From: Burkholderiaceae bacterium
Lineage (GTDB): Bacteria; Pseudomonadota; Gammaproteobacteria; Burkholderiales; Burkholderiaceae_F
Reading direction: 5' to 3'
Length of the DNA stretch: 11,937 nt
Assembly: GCA_013696665.1 (NCBI GenBank)
Contig: JACCYC010000195.1
Span: forward strand, 1 to 11,937
A program made the position numbers and the translations under genes. The notes under the pieces were generated by a model. It was not told where the DNA came from, did not search any database, and was given only the letters and a program-made list of their open reading frames with translations. Position 1 is the first letter of the stretch. Every line of letters begins with the position of its first letter. This document shows positions 1 through 7,180 of the stretch, one piece after another.

Positions 1-529
1 TTCGGTCAGCCCAGTCGGCCGGGGCCGCCACGCGGTAAATCAGTGGTCGCAGATGAACAGAAAGAAGCTCGTTGCTTGAGACGCCGCCAAAGTAAAAACT
101 GGCGTCGAGCTCGCCGCTGTGCACACCCGCCAGCGCAGCACCTGACATCACGTGATGCAATTCGAGCTTCAGGCGCGGATGCGTATCACGCGCGAGCGCC
201 AACAAATCGCCCAGCCGATTGGACTCCGGGTCAGCAACAGTGCCGACGCGAACCATTCCGGAAATGTCGCCATGCATGCGTTGCGCCGCGCGCTTCACAT
301 CGTCGGCTGCATTCAAAACTCGCTGAGCTCGCTGTAGCAGATCTCGCCCAGCGACCGTCAGTTCCATGCCGCTGGAAGCACGCTCGAACAAGCGCACACC
401 CAGCTCACCCTCGAGCGCCTTGACGTGCCCGCTCACGGCCGGCTGGCTCAAGTGCAGTCGCTCAGCGGCGCGCGTCAGGTGCCGCTCCTCCGCCACTGCC
501 GCAAAAGTCCGAAGCTGGTAGAGCTCCAT
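1..529 (-). CDS. LysR-type transcriptional regulator (3' end missing, off left edge)
   Basis: The minus strand is open from an ATG at 529 to the window edge, giving 176 residues of an incomplete protein (the family is usually about 300 aa). It begins MELYQLRTFAAVAEERHLTR and continues with the classical LysR winged helix-turn-helix (residues about 5-60; AAERLHLSQPAVSGHVKALE, then LGVRLFER). The start of the periplasmic-binding-protein-like effector domain follows at about residue 90 (GMVRVGTVADPESNRLGDLL). LysR proteins bind DNA as tetramers and usually control a divergent neighbour and themselves, so the gene at 705 is the obvious candidate target. The effector cannot be inferred from this fragment. 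The family call is near certain; the specific function is unknown. Confidence 0.95.
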   Translation of the reverse strand, partial: MELYQLRTFAAVAEERHLTRAAERLHLSQPAVSGHVKALEGELGVRLFERASSGMELTVAGRDLLQRAQRVLNAADDVKRAAQRMHGDISGMVRVGTVADPESNRLGDLLALARDTHPRLKLELHHVMSGAALAGVHSGELDASFYFGGVSSNELLSVHLRPLIYRVAAPADWADR

Positions 530-602
530 ACCACCCCATCCACTGGCGATCCAACAATATGTCGCACCGCCGCAATCAGTTACAAGCCTAATCGAGGAAT
601 CT

Positions 603-628
603 AATCGTAAGCATCTGAAATTACGATT
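603..628. promoter_or_regulatory. Inverted repeat, candidate regulator operator
   Basis: AATCGTAA at 603-610 and TTACGATT at 621-628 form a perfect 8+8 bp inverted repeat with a 10-bp spacer. It lies almost midway between the divergent LysR start (529) and the start at 705. Extra half-sites flank it: TAATCG at 589-594 and 602-607 and CGATTA at 650-655. Position and symmetry fit a binding site for the adjacent LysR protein. However, the repeat is even-spaced, so it is not the canonical T-N11-A motif. The assignment to this regulator is an inference. Confidence 0.5.
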
Positions 629-668
629 TTATTTCCCCCTAATTCGGACCGATTATCTCATGGTGCAT

Positions 669-686
669 GGCAGCAATTTAGCTGCC
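669..686 (+). promoter_or_regulatory. Short hairpin/palindrome in the leader of the DUF3563-like gene
   Basis: GGCAGC-AATTTA-GCTGCC is a perfect 6-bp stem with a 6-nt loop, ending 8 bases before the GGAG ribosome binding site (695-698) of the gene at 705. It could be an mRNA leader hairpin or a protein-binding palindrome. No transcription start can be placed from sequence alone. Confidence 0.35.
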
Positions 687-704
687 TGATGAATCGGAGT
701 CGAT

Positions 705-1019
705 ATGCTCACATGGACGTTCAACCACCTGACTAGCTTTCAGCCTCGGCAGCGCGCTTCGCCGTCGCCCAAGGCGCTCGAGTCGGCGAAGACCCTGCGG
801 CCCGCCGAAGCGCCGGCTACGCTTGAAGAGAATCCACATCTGGCCGTGCGCCGGGCGCAGGCACTCAGGAGCCTTTTCCCGAAGCTTTCAAGCTGGTTCG
901 GAAGCCGACGCGATGCCTTATTTATCGGCGAGATCAATGAATACCTGTCACAAGCGAGCAACGTGACTGATCTCGAGCAGCGCATCCGCAAGCTCGAGCA
1001 ACAACAGCACTTCAATTAA
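705..1019 (+). CDS. DUF3563-like small protein
   Basis: A 104-aa protein starting at ATG 705 with GGAG at 695-698, a good spacing. The C-terminal half (about residues 55-104: LFPKLSSWFGSRRDALFIGE, then EYLSQASNVTDLEQRIRKLE) resembles DUF3563, a family of small proteins common in Burkholderiales. Its hallmark is a YLSQAxDxxDLExRxRxLE-like tail. From memory, family members are mostly about 50-60 aa, so the basic, Pro/Ala-rich first 50 residues are an extension without recognisable features. There is no signal peptide or membrane segment. The function of the family is not known to me. The gene is divergent from the LysR gene and 94 bases upstream of the STAND regulator on the same strand, so it may be a LysR target or the first gene of a longer transcript. 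Confidence 0.8.
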   Translation: MLTWTFNHLTSFQPRQRASPSPKALESAKTLRPAEAPATLEENPHLAVRRAQALRSLFPKLSSWFGSRRDALFIGEINEYLSQASNVTDLEQRIRKLEQQQHFN

Positions 1020-1030
1020 GCCCTCGCGCC

Positions 1031-1068
1031 AAGCCGCGGGATTCTGCGAAATGCCGAATCTGCGGCTT
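1031..1068 (+). terminator. Imperfect hairpin, possible weak terminator or processing site
   Basis: AAGCCGC (1031-1037) pairs with GCGGCTT (1062-1068), and GATTC (1040-1044) pairs with GAATC (1056-1060) across a small asymmetric internal loop. The hairpin sits 11 bases after the stop of the DUF3563-like gene. No T-tract follows, so efficient intrinsic termination is unlikely. Attenuation or mRNA-end protection between this gene and the regulator at 1114 is possible. Confidence 0.3.
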
Positions 1069-1113
1069 GACGCACATTAGGGGGAGGTCGTAGCGTGCGT
1101 CAGCTTTGCTGCC

Positions 1114-4100
1114 ATGCGCGACCCGCTCCGTCCAGTCACAATCAAAATGAGCCCGCCCTCGCTCGAGGGTCTCATCGAGCGCGAACGGCTGGTAAACGCT
1201 CTTGCGATGCTGCCGGCGGCAGCGAAATGGTTGCAGGCTCCATCCGGGACTGGCAAGTCAACACTTGCCGCCAGCTACGCGCGTAGCCGCAATAAGCGGC
1301 TGGTCTGGTATCGGCTCGACGAGAGGGATAACGACCCAGCGTTTTTCTACGACTCGTTTGTACGCGCGATCGCGACGCAGTCGCGCGCCACCGAGTCCCT
1401 GCCGAGATTCTCCGGCGACGATCACGAACATCAACAGCAGTTCGCCGAGCGCTTCACCACTGCGCTCGACGCCCAGTTGGCGAGCCACCCCACCCTGTTC
1501 GTCCTGGACGACGTTCAACGCGTCACGGACGACGCAATGCAGTCCGCACTTGCCGCACTCGTGTCGATCGCTGGGGATGGAAACGAGATGCTCTTCGTTT
1601 CTGAATCCACGGCGCCGGCGACGTTCTTTGACTCGATCGCAGCGCGAAGGCTCGCGCTTCTGAACGACGCCGATCTGCACTTTGACGCGGATGAATGCAG
1701 AGCAATGACCGCTGCGCTGCGTGTCGGCAGTGCTCAGTGCGACAGCATCGCGGCGCTTACAGGCGGCCATGCGGGCGCCCTCGTGCTTGCGTGCGAGTTG
1801 CTGCGCGGAACCGATCCAAAAAGCGCTCTGGGCACTGCAACCGTCGAGCGCATTCACTCTCATTTGCTCGCCAAACTCGTGGAGCGTATGCCGGAGGAAC
1901 GCCGTCAATTGCTTTTGCAGACGGCGTTTGTCACGCAACTGACGCGTCCAATAGCGCAAGCACTGGCCGGCGCGGATGCATCGAAAGAACTTGACGCTCT
2001 CGTCGATAGTGGCCTACTTCGGCGAGTTCGAATTGCTGAAATAGAAATATTCGAGGCGCACGGCCTGGTGCGTCAGGGCATGCAGTCCCTCGTGCGCGCG
2101 CGCGGTGGTGACGTGGCTGAACGAACCCTCGCGGAACGGACTGCAGGCGTTCTGGCCCTTAACGATCAATCAGAAGCGGCGCTGAGCATTTTGGTCAACG
2201 TCGGCTCGATGGATCGGGCAATTGAGCAACTGCAATCGCTGGCCGAACGGTACGCAGCGCTGGGTCACGTAGATCTTCTACTGTCATGGATTGCGAGACT
2301 GCCGGAGGCAGACGCTCGACGAAACGCGTGGCTTTGCTTCTGGACGGGTCAAACACTGCTGCGAGTAAACGAAGAGCACGCTCGCGTCTGGTTTGGACTC
2401 GCGTATTCGGCTTTCGCAACGGATCGTGACGAATCGGGCATGCGACTGGCAGCAGCGAGCAATGTCATCGCTTTAACACTTGAGTGGGCCGACCTTCAGC
2501 AGCTCGACTTGTGGATTGAACGTCATTCGGCAGTCGACGGTGAAAGAGCGATCGCGTTGACCGACCAATTCGAACCAGTGTTGTTGATGGGGTTGATTTG
2601 TGTTGCGCTAGTGCGTGGCTCGTATCCAGCGCAGTTCGACAGCGAGGCTGCGATTGCACGTATGCGAACGCTTCTGGCGTCGCCGAGTCTCTGGATTTCA
2701 GATGATCAGCGCCTCCAGGCGGCCACCATCCTGATCAAGCATGGTCACGCATTCGTCGAATACGAGTTGGCTCGTAACGTAATAATTGCTACACGGTCGT
2801 TGCCTCAATCGCGGGCCGGCGGAGCCTTGCATCGCGGACGTTGGTTCATAGCAGCAGCAGATACACAACTCGTTTGCGGCGATCCGATCCACGCGCGCGC
2901 CGATTTAAACGAAGCGCAGCTCCTGGCCGAACAATCGCAATCACCGCGATTGTGGTTTGAGTTCGGTTTTGCTTCCGCCGACCACTTCATGAAGGGTCAC
3001 GATTTGCAGCTCGCTGCGAAGGAACTTCAGCGGCTGGAAGGCATCGCGACCACGGCACCGCCCACACAACGCGCCGAATACTCTCGTATGAGGGCACGCC
3101 TTCTTCTGTTGAGCGGCCAGCTAGCGGATGGGCTTCATTGGGCGCTAGAGGCAATACGCATGGCGGAGCCGGCAGGTCTGACTGGCGCGAGCATGCGAAT
3201 GTTTGAAATTGAACTGATCTATGCCCTGACTGCCAACGATCAACTGGCTGCAGCGCTCCAGATTGTTCGTCAGCGCGAATACGAACCGCGCGAAGTGCGC
3301 CTATCTATTGAGTACAGCTTGCAGTTTTTGCTGAGCGGCGGAACTGACATCGAGTCACTGCGCATCGCCTTGCTAAATGCACGCCAAATTGGCTTCATCA
3401 ACTTGATGGATAGAGCGCGTTCATCTCTGGCACAAATTTGCGAAGCAGCGTTGGCTAACCAACTCGAAAGCGATTTTGTGCTTCGAATCATTGAGACAAA
3501 GCGTCTAGCTCCACCGCCTTTGGCAGGGCCCCACTGGCCATGGCCTGTTCACGTCAAGACATTGGGCGGATTCCAGCTGGAAGTTCAGGGCCAGCGCTAC
3601 CGTCCTTCACACAAAGCACAGGACAAGCCGCTGGAGCTGCTTAAACTGCTCTTGACCTGCCAAGCATTGGGACGAGATTCTGCAGAGAAAAATTGGATTG
3701 CCGAGCGAATGTGGCCGGATGCCGAGGTCGACAACGCGCGCAAGTCACTGGACATGACTGTGGGAAGACTCCGGCGGTTGCTAGCGCGTGATGACGCGAT
3801 TCTCACCTACGAAGGACGACTGCAATTGTCGTCCGACGTGGTGTGGACCGACATACGTTTATTACTGCTTGCAATCTCGCATGCGCAGCTGCGACGCGAC
3901 CGCTCCATAACGGGAAGATCGGGATCAAACAAAGAAGCCGCAGCAAGCATCGCCGCGGTGCTGCAGAACTACACGGGCGCATTTTTGGCGGACGAGGAAG
4001 GGCCCGCATGGCTGCTTGCCGGCCGAGAAGCGGTTGCCGCAAAGGTGCGCCATGCGCTCCTTGTAGCCGATGCGATGCTCGACGGTGACACAGCACTAAT

Positions 4101-4326
4101 TCCAGCATTAGAGAAGGCATTTTCGGCCGATCCCACGTCTGAGGACCTGGCGCAAGCGTTGATGCGAACGTACTTGCGCGTTGGTCAGAACAGCGAGGCA
4201 GTACGCGTTTACCGCCGGCTGCGGGAAATGCTGTCGTTACTGTTGGGCATTGCGCCGTCGGCAGAATCGGACGATATTCGCAGTCGGGCTTACGAGTCCG
4301 AATCGAAAAAGAGCTTGCTTACCTAA
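1114..4326 (+). CDS. STAND-type ATPase transcriptional regulator with C-terminal SARP/BTAD DNA-binding module
   Basis: A 1070-aa protein. The N-terminus is a MalT-like STAND nucleoside triphosphatase: Walker A APSGTGKST at 42-50 (Lys48), Walker B LFVLDDV at 128-134, and a GGHAGALVLACELL segment at 217-230 that fits the conserved GxP/A region of the fold. A long helical TPR-like region spans about 300-800. From about 808 there is an OmpR/SARP-like winged helix (VHVKTLGGFQLEV, KPLELLKLLL, IAERMWPDAEVDNARKSLD, VGRLRRLLARDD). A BTAD-like helical end follows (about 1000-1045: DPTSEDLAQALMRTYLRVGQ, then EAVRVYRRLREML). This order is that of AfsR/MalT-type activators that oligomerise when ATP and an inducer bind. 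The start is uncertain: ATG 1114 has no close ribosome binding site, since GGGGAGG lies at 1081-1087, and ATG 1147 is an alternative. Short gaps to the next two genes suggest an operon. Confidence 0.88.
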   Translation: MRDPLRPVTIKMSPPSLEGLIERERLVNALAMLPAAAKWLQAPSGTGKSTLAASYARSRNKRLVWYRLDERDNDPAFFYDSFVRAIATQSRATESLPRFSGDDHEHQQQFAERFTTALDAQLASHPTLFVLDDVQRVTDDAMQSALAALVSIAGDGNEMLFVSESTAPATFFDSIAARRLALLNDADLHFDADECRAMTAALRVGSAQCDSIAALTGGHAGALVLACELLRGTDPKSALGTATVERIHSHLLAKLVERMPEERRQLLLQTAFVTQLTRPIAQALAGADASKELDALVDSGLLRRVRIAEIEIFEAHGLVRQGMQSLVRARGGDVAERTLAERTAGVLALNDQSEAALSILVNVGSMDRAIEQLQSLAERYAALGHVDLLLSWIARLPEADARRNAWLCFWTGQTLLRVNEEHARVWFGLAYSAFATDRDESGMRLAAASNVIALTLEWADLQQLDLWIERHSAVDGERAIALTDQFEPVLLMGLICVALVRGSYPAQFDSEAAIARMRTLLASPSLWISDDQRLQAATILIKHGHAFVEYELARNVIIATRSLPQSRAGGALHRGRWFIAAADTQLVCGDPIHARADLNEAQLLAEQSQSPRLWFEFGFASADHFMKGHDLQLAAKELQRLEGIATTAPPTQRAEYSRMRARLLLLSGQLADGLHWALEAIRMAEPAGLTGASMRMFEIELIYALTANDQLAAALQIVRQREYEPREVRLSIEYSLQFLLSGGTDIESLRIALLNARQIGFINLMDRARSSLAQICEAALANQLESDFVLRIIETKRLAPPPLAGPHWPWPVHVKTLGGFQLEVQGQRYRPSHKAQDKPLELLKLLLTCQALGRDSAEKNWIAERMWPDAEVDNARKSLDMTVGRLRRLLARDDAILTYEGRLQLSSDVVWTDIRLLLLAISHAQLRRDRSITGRSGSNKEAAASIAAVLQNYTGAFLADEEGPAWLLAGREAVAAKVRHALLVADAMLDGDTALIPALEKAFSADPTSEDLAQALMRTYLRVGQNSEAVRVYRRLREMLSLLLGIAPSAESDDIRSRAYESESKKSLLT

Positions 4327-4371
4327 GCACGAATCCAAAAGCGACTTCAAAAACAAACTTAAGGACAGATC

Positions 4372-4542
4372 ATGGTGACCAGCACTCTGCTTACAAAATT
4401 GAAGGGCGCAGTAAGGGCAATTGAGGAAGCACCAACGTCGATGCAGCGCAGACCGCAAATTAAGAAAGCAAAGCAGGCGTTGACGTTGGCTATTCAGGAT
4501 TTGGACGAAGCGCCCGGCCCGTCTCCAAACCCCAATAACTAA
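4372..4542 (+). CDS. Small 56-aa protein of unknown function
   Basis: A short gene from ATG 4372 to TAA 4540-4542, with AAGGAC at 4361-4366 placed well for ribosome binding. The product starts MVTSTLLTKLKGAVRAIEEA and is a predicted amphipathic, charged helical protein (KKAKQALTLAIQDLDEA at 34-50) with a Pro/Asn-rich tail (PGPSPNPNN). It has no signal peptide, membrane segment or cysteine, and I recognise no family. It lies 45 bases after the STAND regulator and 22 bases before the protease, all on one strand, so co-transcription is likely. It could be an adaptor, inhibitor or substrate of the protease, but that is inference from position only. The good ribosome binding site and exact fit between two genes support it being real. 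Confidence 0.65.
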   Translation: MVTSTLLTKLKGAVRAIEEAPTSMQRRPQIKKAKQALTLAIQDLDEAPGPSPNPNN

Positions 4543-4544
4543 CC

Positions 4545-4565
4545 TCCTCCTGAGTGCTAAGGGGA
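4545..4565 (+). promoter_or_regulatory. Shine-Dalgarno region of the protease gene with a possible sequestering stem
   Basis: AAGGGG at 4559-4564 directly abuts ATG 4565, leaving almost no spacing. The second ATG at 4568 is better placed and is probably the true start. Just upstream, TCCTC (4545-4549) can pair with GGGGA (4561-4565) across an 11-nt loop with one G-U pair, which would hide the ribosome binding site. The short stem makes this only a weak proposal. Confidence 0.3.
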
Positions 4566-4567
4566 TG

Positions 4568-5824
4568 ATGAGTAACGGAAGAATACCGCAGTGGGCGCCA
4601 AACCCATACGCCCTCGCCGAATTGCTTCTCGACAAGCAGGAACTCGCGCAACTATACGAGGGCGGCGGCGAGGAAGCTGATGATTTCTTGCAAACCGCAT
4701 ACAACGCAGCGAGCAAAAAAATCACGATAACGGAGGGGGTTGAATTATTTCGACAGTTGGCTGCGGCCGTGCAGCGGCCGATGACGACTTCAGCGGTGCT
4801 TGAGCTTGTTGAAGCGAAGCAGGCCGCTGAAGTATTTTCCGTTGAACAAATTCGACGGGTGCTGCCGTACCTGGTGCCGCTGCTGGATGCCGAATTTGCA
4901 GTCCTCGAAAAAATGGACACACGCGGCGGACAGGCCCAGGGCACGTGGCTCGATGACGCGGGCCCGTTCATCATCGAAGAGGCTTCCTACCTGGATCCGA
5001 TCCAAGGCGCGATCAGCGACTGCTATCTGATCTCGGCGATGATTGCCCTGGCATGGGTCAAGCCGCCGTCGTGGGAAACGGCCTTGCGCACCGTGCGCTT
5101 TGATCCGCCGAAGGAGCCCGCCTTGGAGTGGCAGTTTCACACCGAGCGCGGGCGCGAGCGCAACCGGCTCAAAATCTCCGGACGCCTTCCGGTGAGTTCG
5201 AAAAAAAAGCCGCGCTACGCGCGGTCGGTCTCAGGAGAATCGTGGCCCGGCATGTTGGAGAAGGCGTACGTAATGAAGATGCGCCCAGCCGATGCAAGCG
5301 GTGATGAGCCACAACTCGCCGATTATCAGGCCATTGAAAGAGAACCCGTTAGCATTTCACCGCCGCGCGCATGTCAGATTCTGGCGGGCGGTGCTCGCGA
5401 TGGTGAAATTCTCGACAATCGGGCTAATGACGCAAAACTGCTAAAGCCGCGCTCCCGTCTAGTAAATGCAGTGGGAGTCGTACGCCTTCCCGTAATGGCG
5501 TGGACCAAGGACAACATCGGGGTCAAAAATCGAAAGGTGTGGGAGAAAACTGGGCTTTGGCCGAATCATGCATACGCGTTGCTTGGTGTGACCCCAACCA
5601 ATCACATTGTTCTTCGTAACCCGCATGGGTTGGCGACTAAACCCCGCCGCGGTTACGCAAGGGGGATGTGGACGCCCAAGAACCGTGAACCCGTGGAACT
5701 GAATAAGAAAGGCGTGTTCGCGATTTCGCCGCCGCTGTTTTTCAACTATTTCGACAATATGGGATGGGTTGAATACAAAGCACCCGCCCGTGCTTCCCGC
5801 CCTCCATTGAAGAACAGGCGTTAG
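4568..5824 (+). CDS. Calpain-like (C2 family) cysteine protease
   Basis: A 418-aa protein from ATG 4568 (419 aa if the adjacent ATG 4565 is used; numbering below uses the longer form). The papain-fold calpain core is clear: Gln147 and Cys153 in DPIQGAISDCYLISAMIAL, the structural motif ESWPGMLEKAY at 225-235, His335 in LWPNHAYALLGV, and Asn352 in NHIVLRNPHG. The oxyanion Gln and the Cys-His-Asn triad are therefore all present, predicting an active thiol endopeptidase. The first 130 residues form a helical domain I do not recognise; it may act as a pro- or substrate-recognition region. There is no signal peptide or transmembrane segment, so a cytoplasmic location is expected, and no EF-hand or C2 calcium-binding domain is visible. 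It is the last gene of the run that starts with the STAND regulator. Its stop codon overlaps that of the convergent gene. Confidence 0.85.
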   Translation: MSNGRIPQWAPNPYALAELLLDKQELAQLYEGGGEEADDFLQTAYNAASKKITITEGVELFRQLAAAVQRPMTTSAVLELVEAKQAAEVFSVEQIRRVLPYLVPLLDAEFAVLEKMDTRGGQAQGTWLDDAGPFIIEEASYLDPIQGAISDCYLISAMIALAWVKPPSWETALRTVRFDPPKEPALEWQFHTERGRERNRLKISGRLPVSSKKKPRYARSVSGESWPGMLEKAYVMKMRPADASGDEPQLADYQAIEREPVSISPPRACQILAGGARDGEILDNRANDAKLLKPRSRLVNAVGVVRLPVMAWTKDNIGVKNRKVWEKTGLWPNHAYALLGVTPTNHIVLRNPHGLATKPRRGYARGMWTPKNREPVELNKKGVFAISPPLFFNYFDNMGWVEYKAPARASRPPLKNRR

Positions 5825-6294
5825 TTGACCCCTCGCGCCGGGGTGAACAACTTGCGCCGCTCAATTGCTTCTCGTTTGCGCTGCATTTTCATTTCAATCT
5901 GCGACCGTCGCACCATCGTGAAGCAGATCGTGCCCTCGCAAACGAGTTCCTGTTCATCGCTGGCCAAGACCCAGAATGTCGCTTCGCGGGCGCACAACGC
6001 GAGCACCCAGCCATGCACCGTAACCAGGGCGCCTTGCGGCAACGGCGCGCGATGCAGACACTGGACCGACGAGGCGACAACGACGTCCTCGAATTCGTTC
6101 AGATGCGATTGAACTTCGCGTGCACAGATCGATTCAAGCACGGCGACCAACTGGCCTGGCGCCATTGCGTCTCTTATTCCGCTTGCAGAGGTTCCGATGT
6201 CGGCTGCCGAACTCGATAAGTGGCGCAGCGTTCCTTGATCGGGTACGGTAAAAATCTCTCTGAAGAAGATCTGACTGATTTGGCTGTGATCCAT
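5821..6294 (-). CDS. FlK-like hotdog thioesterase family protein, copy A (altered active site)
   Basis: A 157-aa protein beginning MDHSQISQIFFRE, with AAGGAG six bases before ATG 6294. An upstream in-frame start at 6345 is rejected because this site matches copy B. The core (about 44-125) resembles fluoroacetyl-CoA thioesterase-type hotdog proteins: LVAVLESIC with Glu54, QCLHRAPLPQGA with His81, then REATFWVLASDEQELVCEG. In FlK the catalytic residues are Thr42, Glu50 and His76. The Glu and His equivalents are here, but the Thr position is Pro46 (codon CCA at 6159-6157), whereas copy B has Thr. By manual alignment it is roughly 55-60% identical to the protein at 7330-7791. The TAA of the PQ-loop gene overlaps its Shine-Dalgarno, giving likely translational coupling. 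Acyl-CoA hydrolysis, or binding only, is an inference, and the substrate is unknown. Confidence 0.8.
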   Translation of the reverse strand: MDHSQISQIFFREIFTVPDQGTLRHLSSSAADIGTSASGIRDAMAPGQLVAVLESICAREVQSHLNEFEDVVVASSVQCLHRAPLPQGALVTVHGWVLALCAREATFWVLASDEQELVCEGTICFTMVRRSQIEMKMQRKREAIERRKLFTPARGVN

Positions 6295-6304
6295 GCTCTG
6301 CTCC

Positions 6305-6664
6305 TTAACTACGTTTGATCGGGTCGGTCGTGGAGACCCTTGCACACACTGTCACCGGCATTGAACGTGGTCGACGCCAGCCGTAGCGCAGTCGTTTGAT
6401 CAGGGTTAGCGCGACAATTGACGATGAACCAAGTGTGTTGCACATCATCATGGCGGCTAGCAACGCATCGTTTGCAACGACGTACCCATACATAGCGGTG
6501 GCTGCATGGCTCAGCGACCAAAAAATCCAACTGGCCAACGAAATTGCATGCGCGGCGGAACGCTCGCGCACAATGGCAACCATCTGCGGAACGTAAAACA
6601 GCAACCGAAGTGCGCTGCAAGACGCATAGATTGTCGTGACGATGGCGGTTAGTTCGAGTGTCAT
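6305..6664 (-). CDS. PQ-loop repeat (SemiSWEET-like) small membrane protein
   Basis: A 119-aa protein from ATG 6664 with three predicted membrane helices: about 5-32 (containing the LLFYVPQMVAIV PQ motif at 21-32), 41-63 (ISLASWIFWSLSHAATAMYG) and 66-90. This is the half-transporter layout of bacterial SemiSWEET/PQ-loop proteins, which dimerise to move sugars or other small molecules. The last 30 residues are basic and cytoplasmic. An in-frame GTG at 6730 would add 22 hydrophilic residues; I prefer 6664 because the family starts near the first helix, but neither start has a strong ribosome binding site. The gene lies between the exported-protein gene and thioesterase of copy A and has no counterpart in copy B. 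Its substrate cannot be inferred. Confidence 0.75.
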   Translation of the reverse strand: MTLELTAIVTTIYASCSALRLLFYVPQMVAIVRERSAAHAISLASWIFWSLSHAATAMYGYVVANDALLAAMMMCNTLGSSSIVALTLIKRLRYGWRRPRSMPVTVCARVSTTDPIKRS

Positions 6665-6754
6665 TTGTGTATGCGATTCATCATTGCGATGCTTGCGGCT
6701 GATTAGGAACGGTGGGCGACGTTCGCTCACCGTTGTCCATAAGCCAGTTCACAT

Positions 6755-7162
6755 TCAGATCGAGTCGGGGTATTCGCCCGTTTCGGTGCTCTCGCTGTTG
6801 GTTTCGGCGACGTCGGCCCGATTCAGCGCTGCGTGCTGCTCGGCCTTGTTCACCCCCCACCAAGCAACCAATTCGTCGAAGTCGCCATTGAATTTGGCAC
6901 GCTTCAATTCCTCGTACGCTTCGCCGCAAGATGTCACCGGACTTCCGTCGACTCCGTAAGTCGTGACGATGTAATCGCAGATCCAGAACGCCTTTTCCAA
7001 CTCCGCCAGGCGGCTCGTTATTTCGCTCGTCGCCACGTCCACGATCGGAAAATCTTCCTCGAAGACGTCATTCGCGTTCTGTGCGGCCGCGCCAGCGGCC
7101 GGTTGGATGCACAGCGCGAGTGTCATGGCAGATGAGGCAAATATTGATGTCAGTGATTTCAT
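6755..7162 (-). CDS. Exported protein of an unrecognised family, copy A
   Basis: A 135-aa protein from ATG 7162 with GGAGAG 6-11 bases upstream. An N-terminal signal peptide is visible (MKSLTSIFASSAMTLALCIQ, then PAAGAAAQ), with cleavage probable around residues 24-27, so the mature product should be periplasmic or secreted. The mature part shares a motif with the gene at 7794-8228: LExxFWxCDY (about 55-64), a second Cys exactly 17 residues after the first (Cys62/Cys79), ELKRAKFNGDFDEL (85-98), WW at 101-102, and NKAxxH. The two conserved Cys may form a disulfide. The acidic tail is Ser/Thr/Glu-rich. I do not recognise a named family, and no enzyme motif is evident. It is the first gene of a three-gene transcription unit with the PQ-loop protein and thioesterase A. 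Confidence 0.75.
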   Translation of the reverse strand: MKSLTSIFASSAMTLALCIQPAAGAAAQNANDVFEEDFPIVDVATSEITSRLAELEKAFWICDYIVTTYGVDGSPVTSCGEAYEELKRAKFNGDFDELVAWWGVNKAEQHAALNRADVAETNSESTETGEYPDSI

Positions 7163-7180
7163 GGTTCTCTCCGGTTAAGT

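Noticed and set aside
43..423. 126-residue open frame on the plus strand
   Set aside because: It is the antisense shadow of the clear LysR-type coding sequence, with no domain or signal of its own.
4237..4974. 245-residue minus-strand frame spanning the regulator end, the small gene and the protease start
   Set aside because: It has a Ser/Arg/Cys-rich composition and no motif, and it is antisense to three better-supported plus-strand genes.
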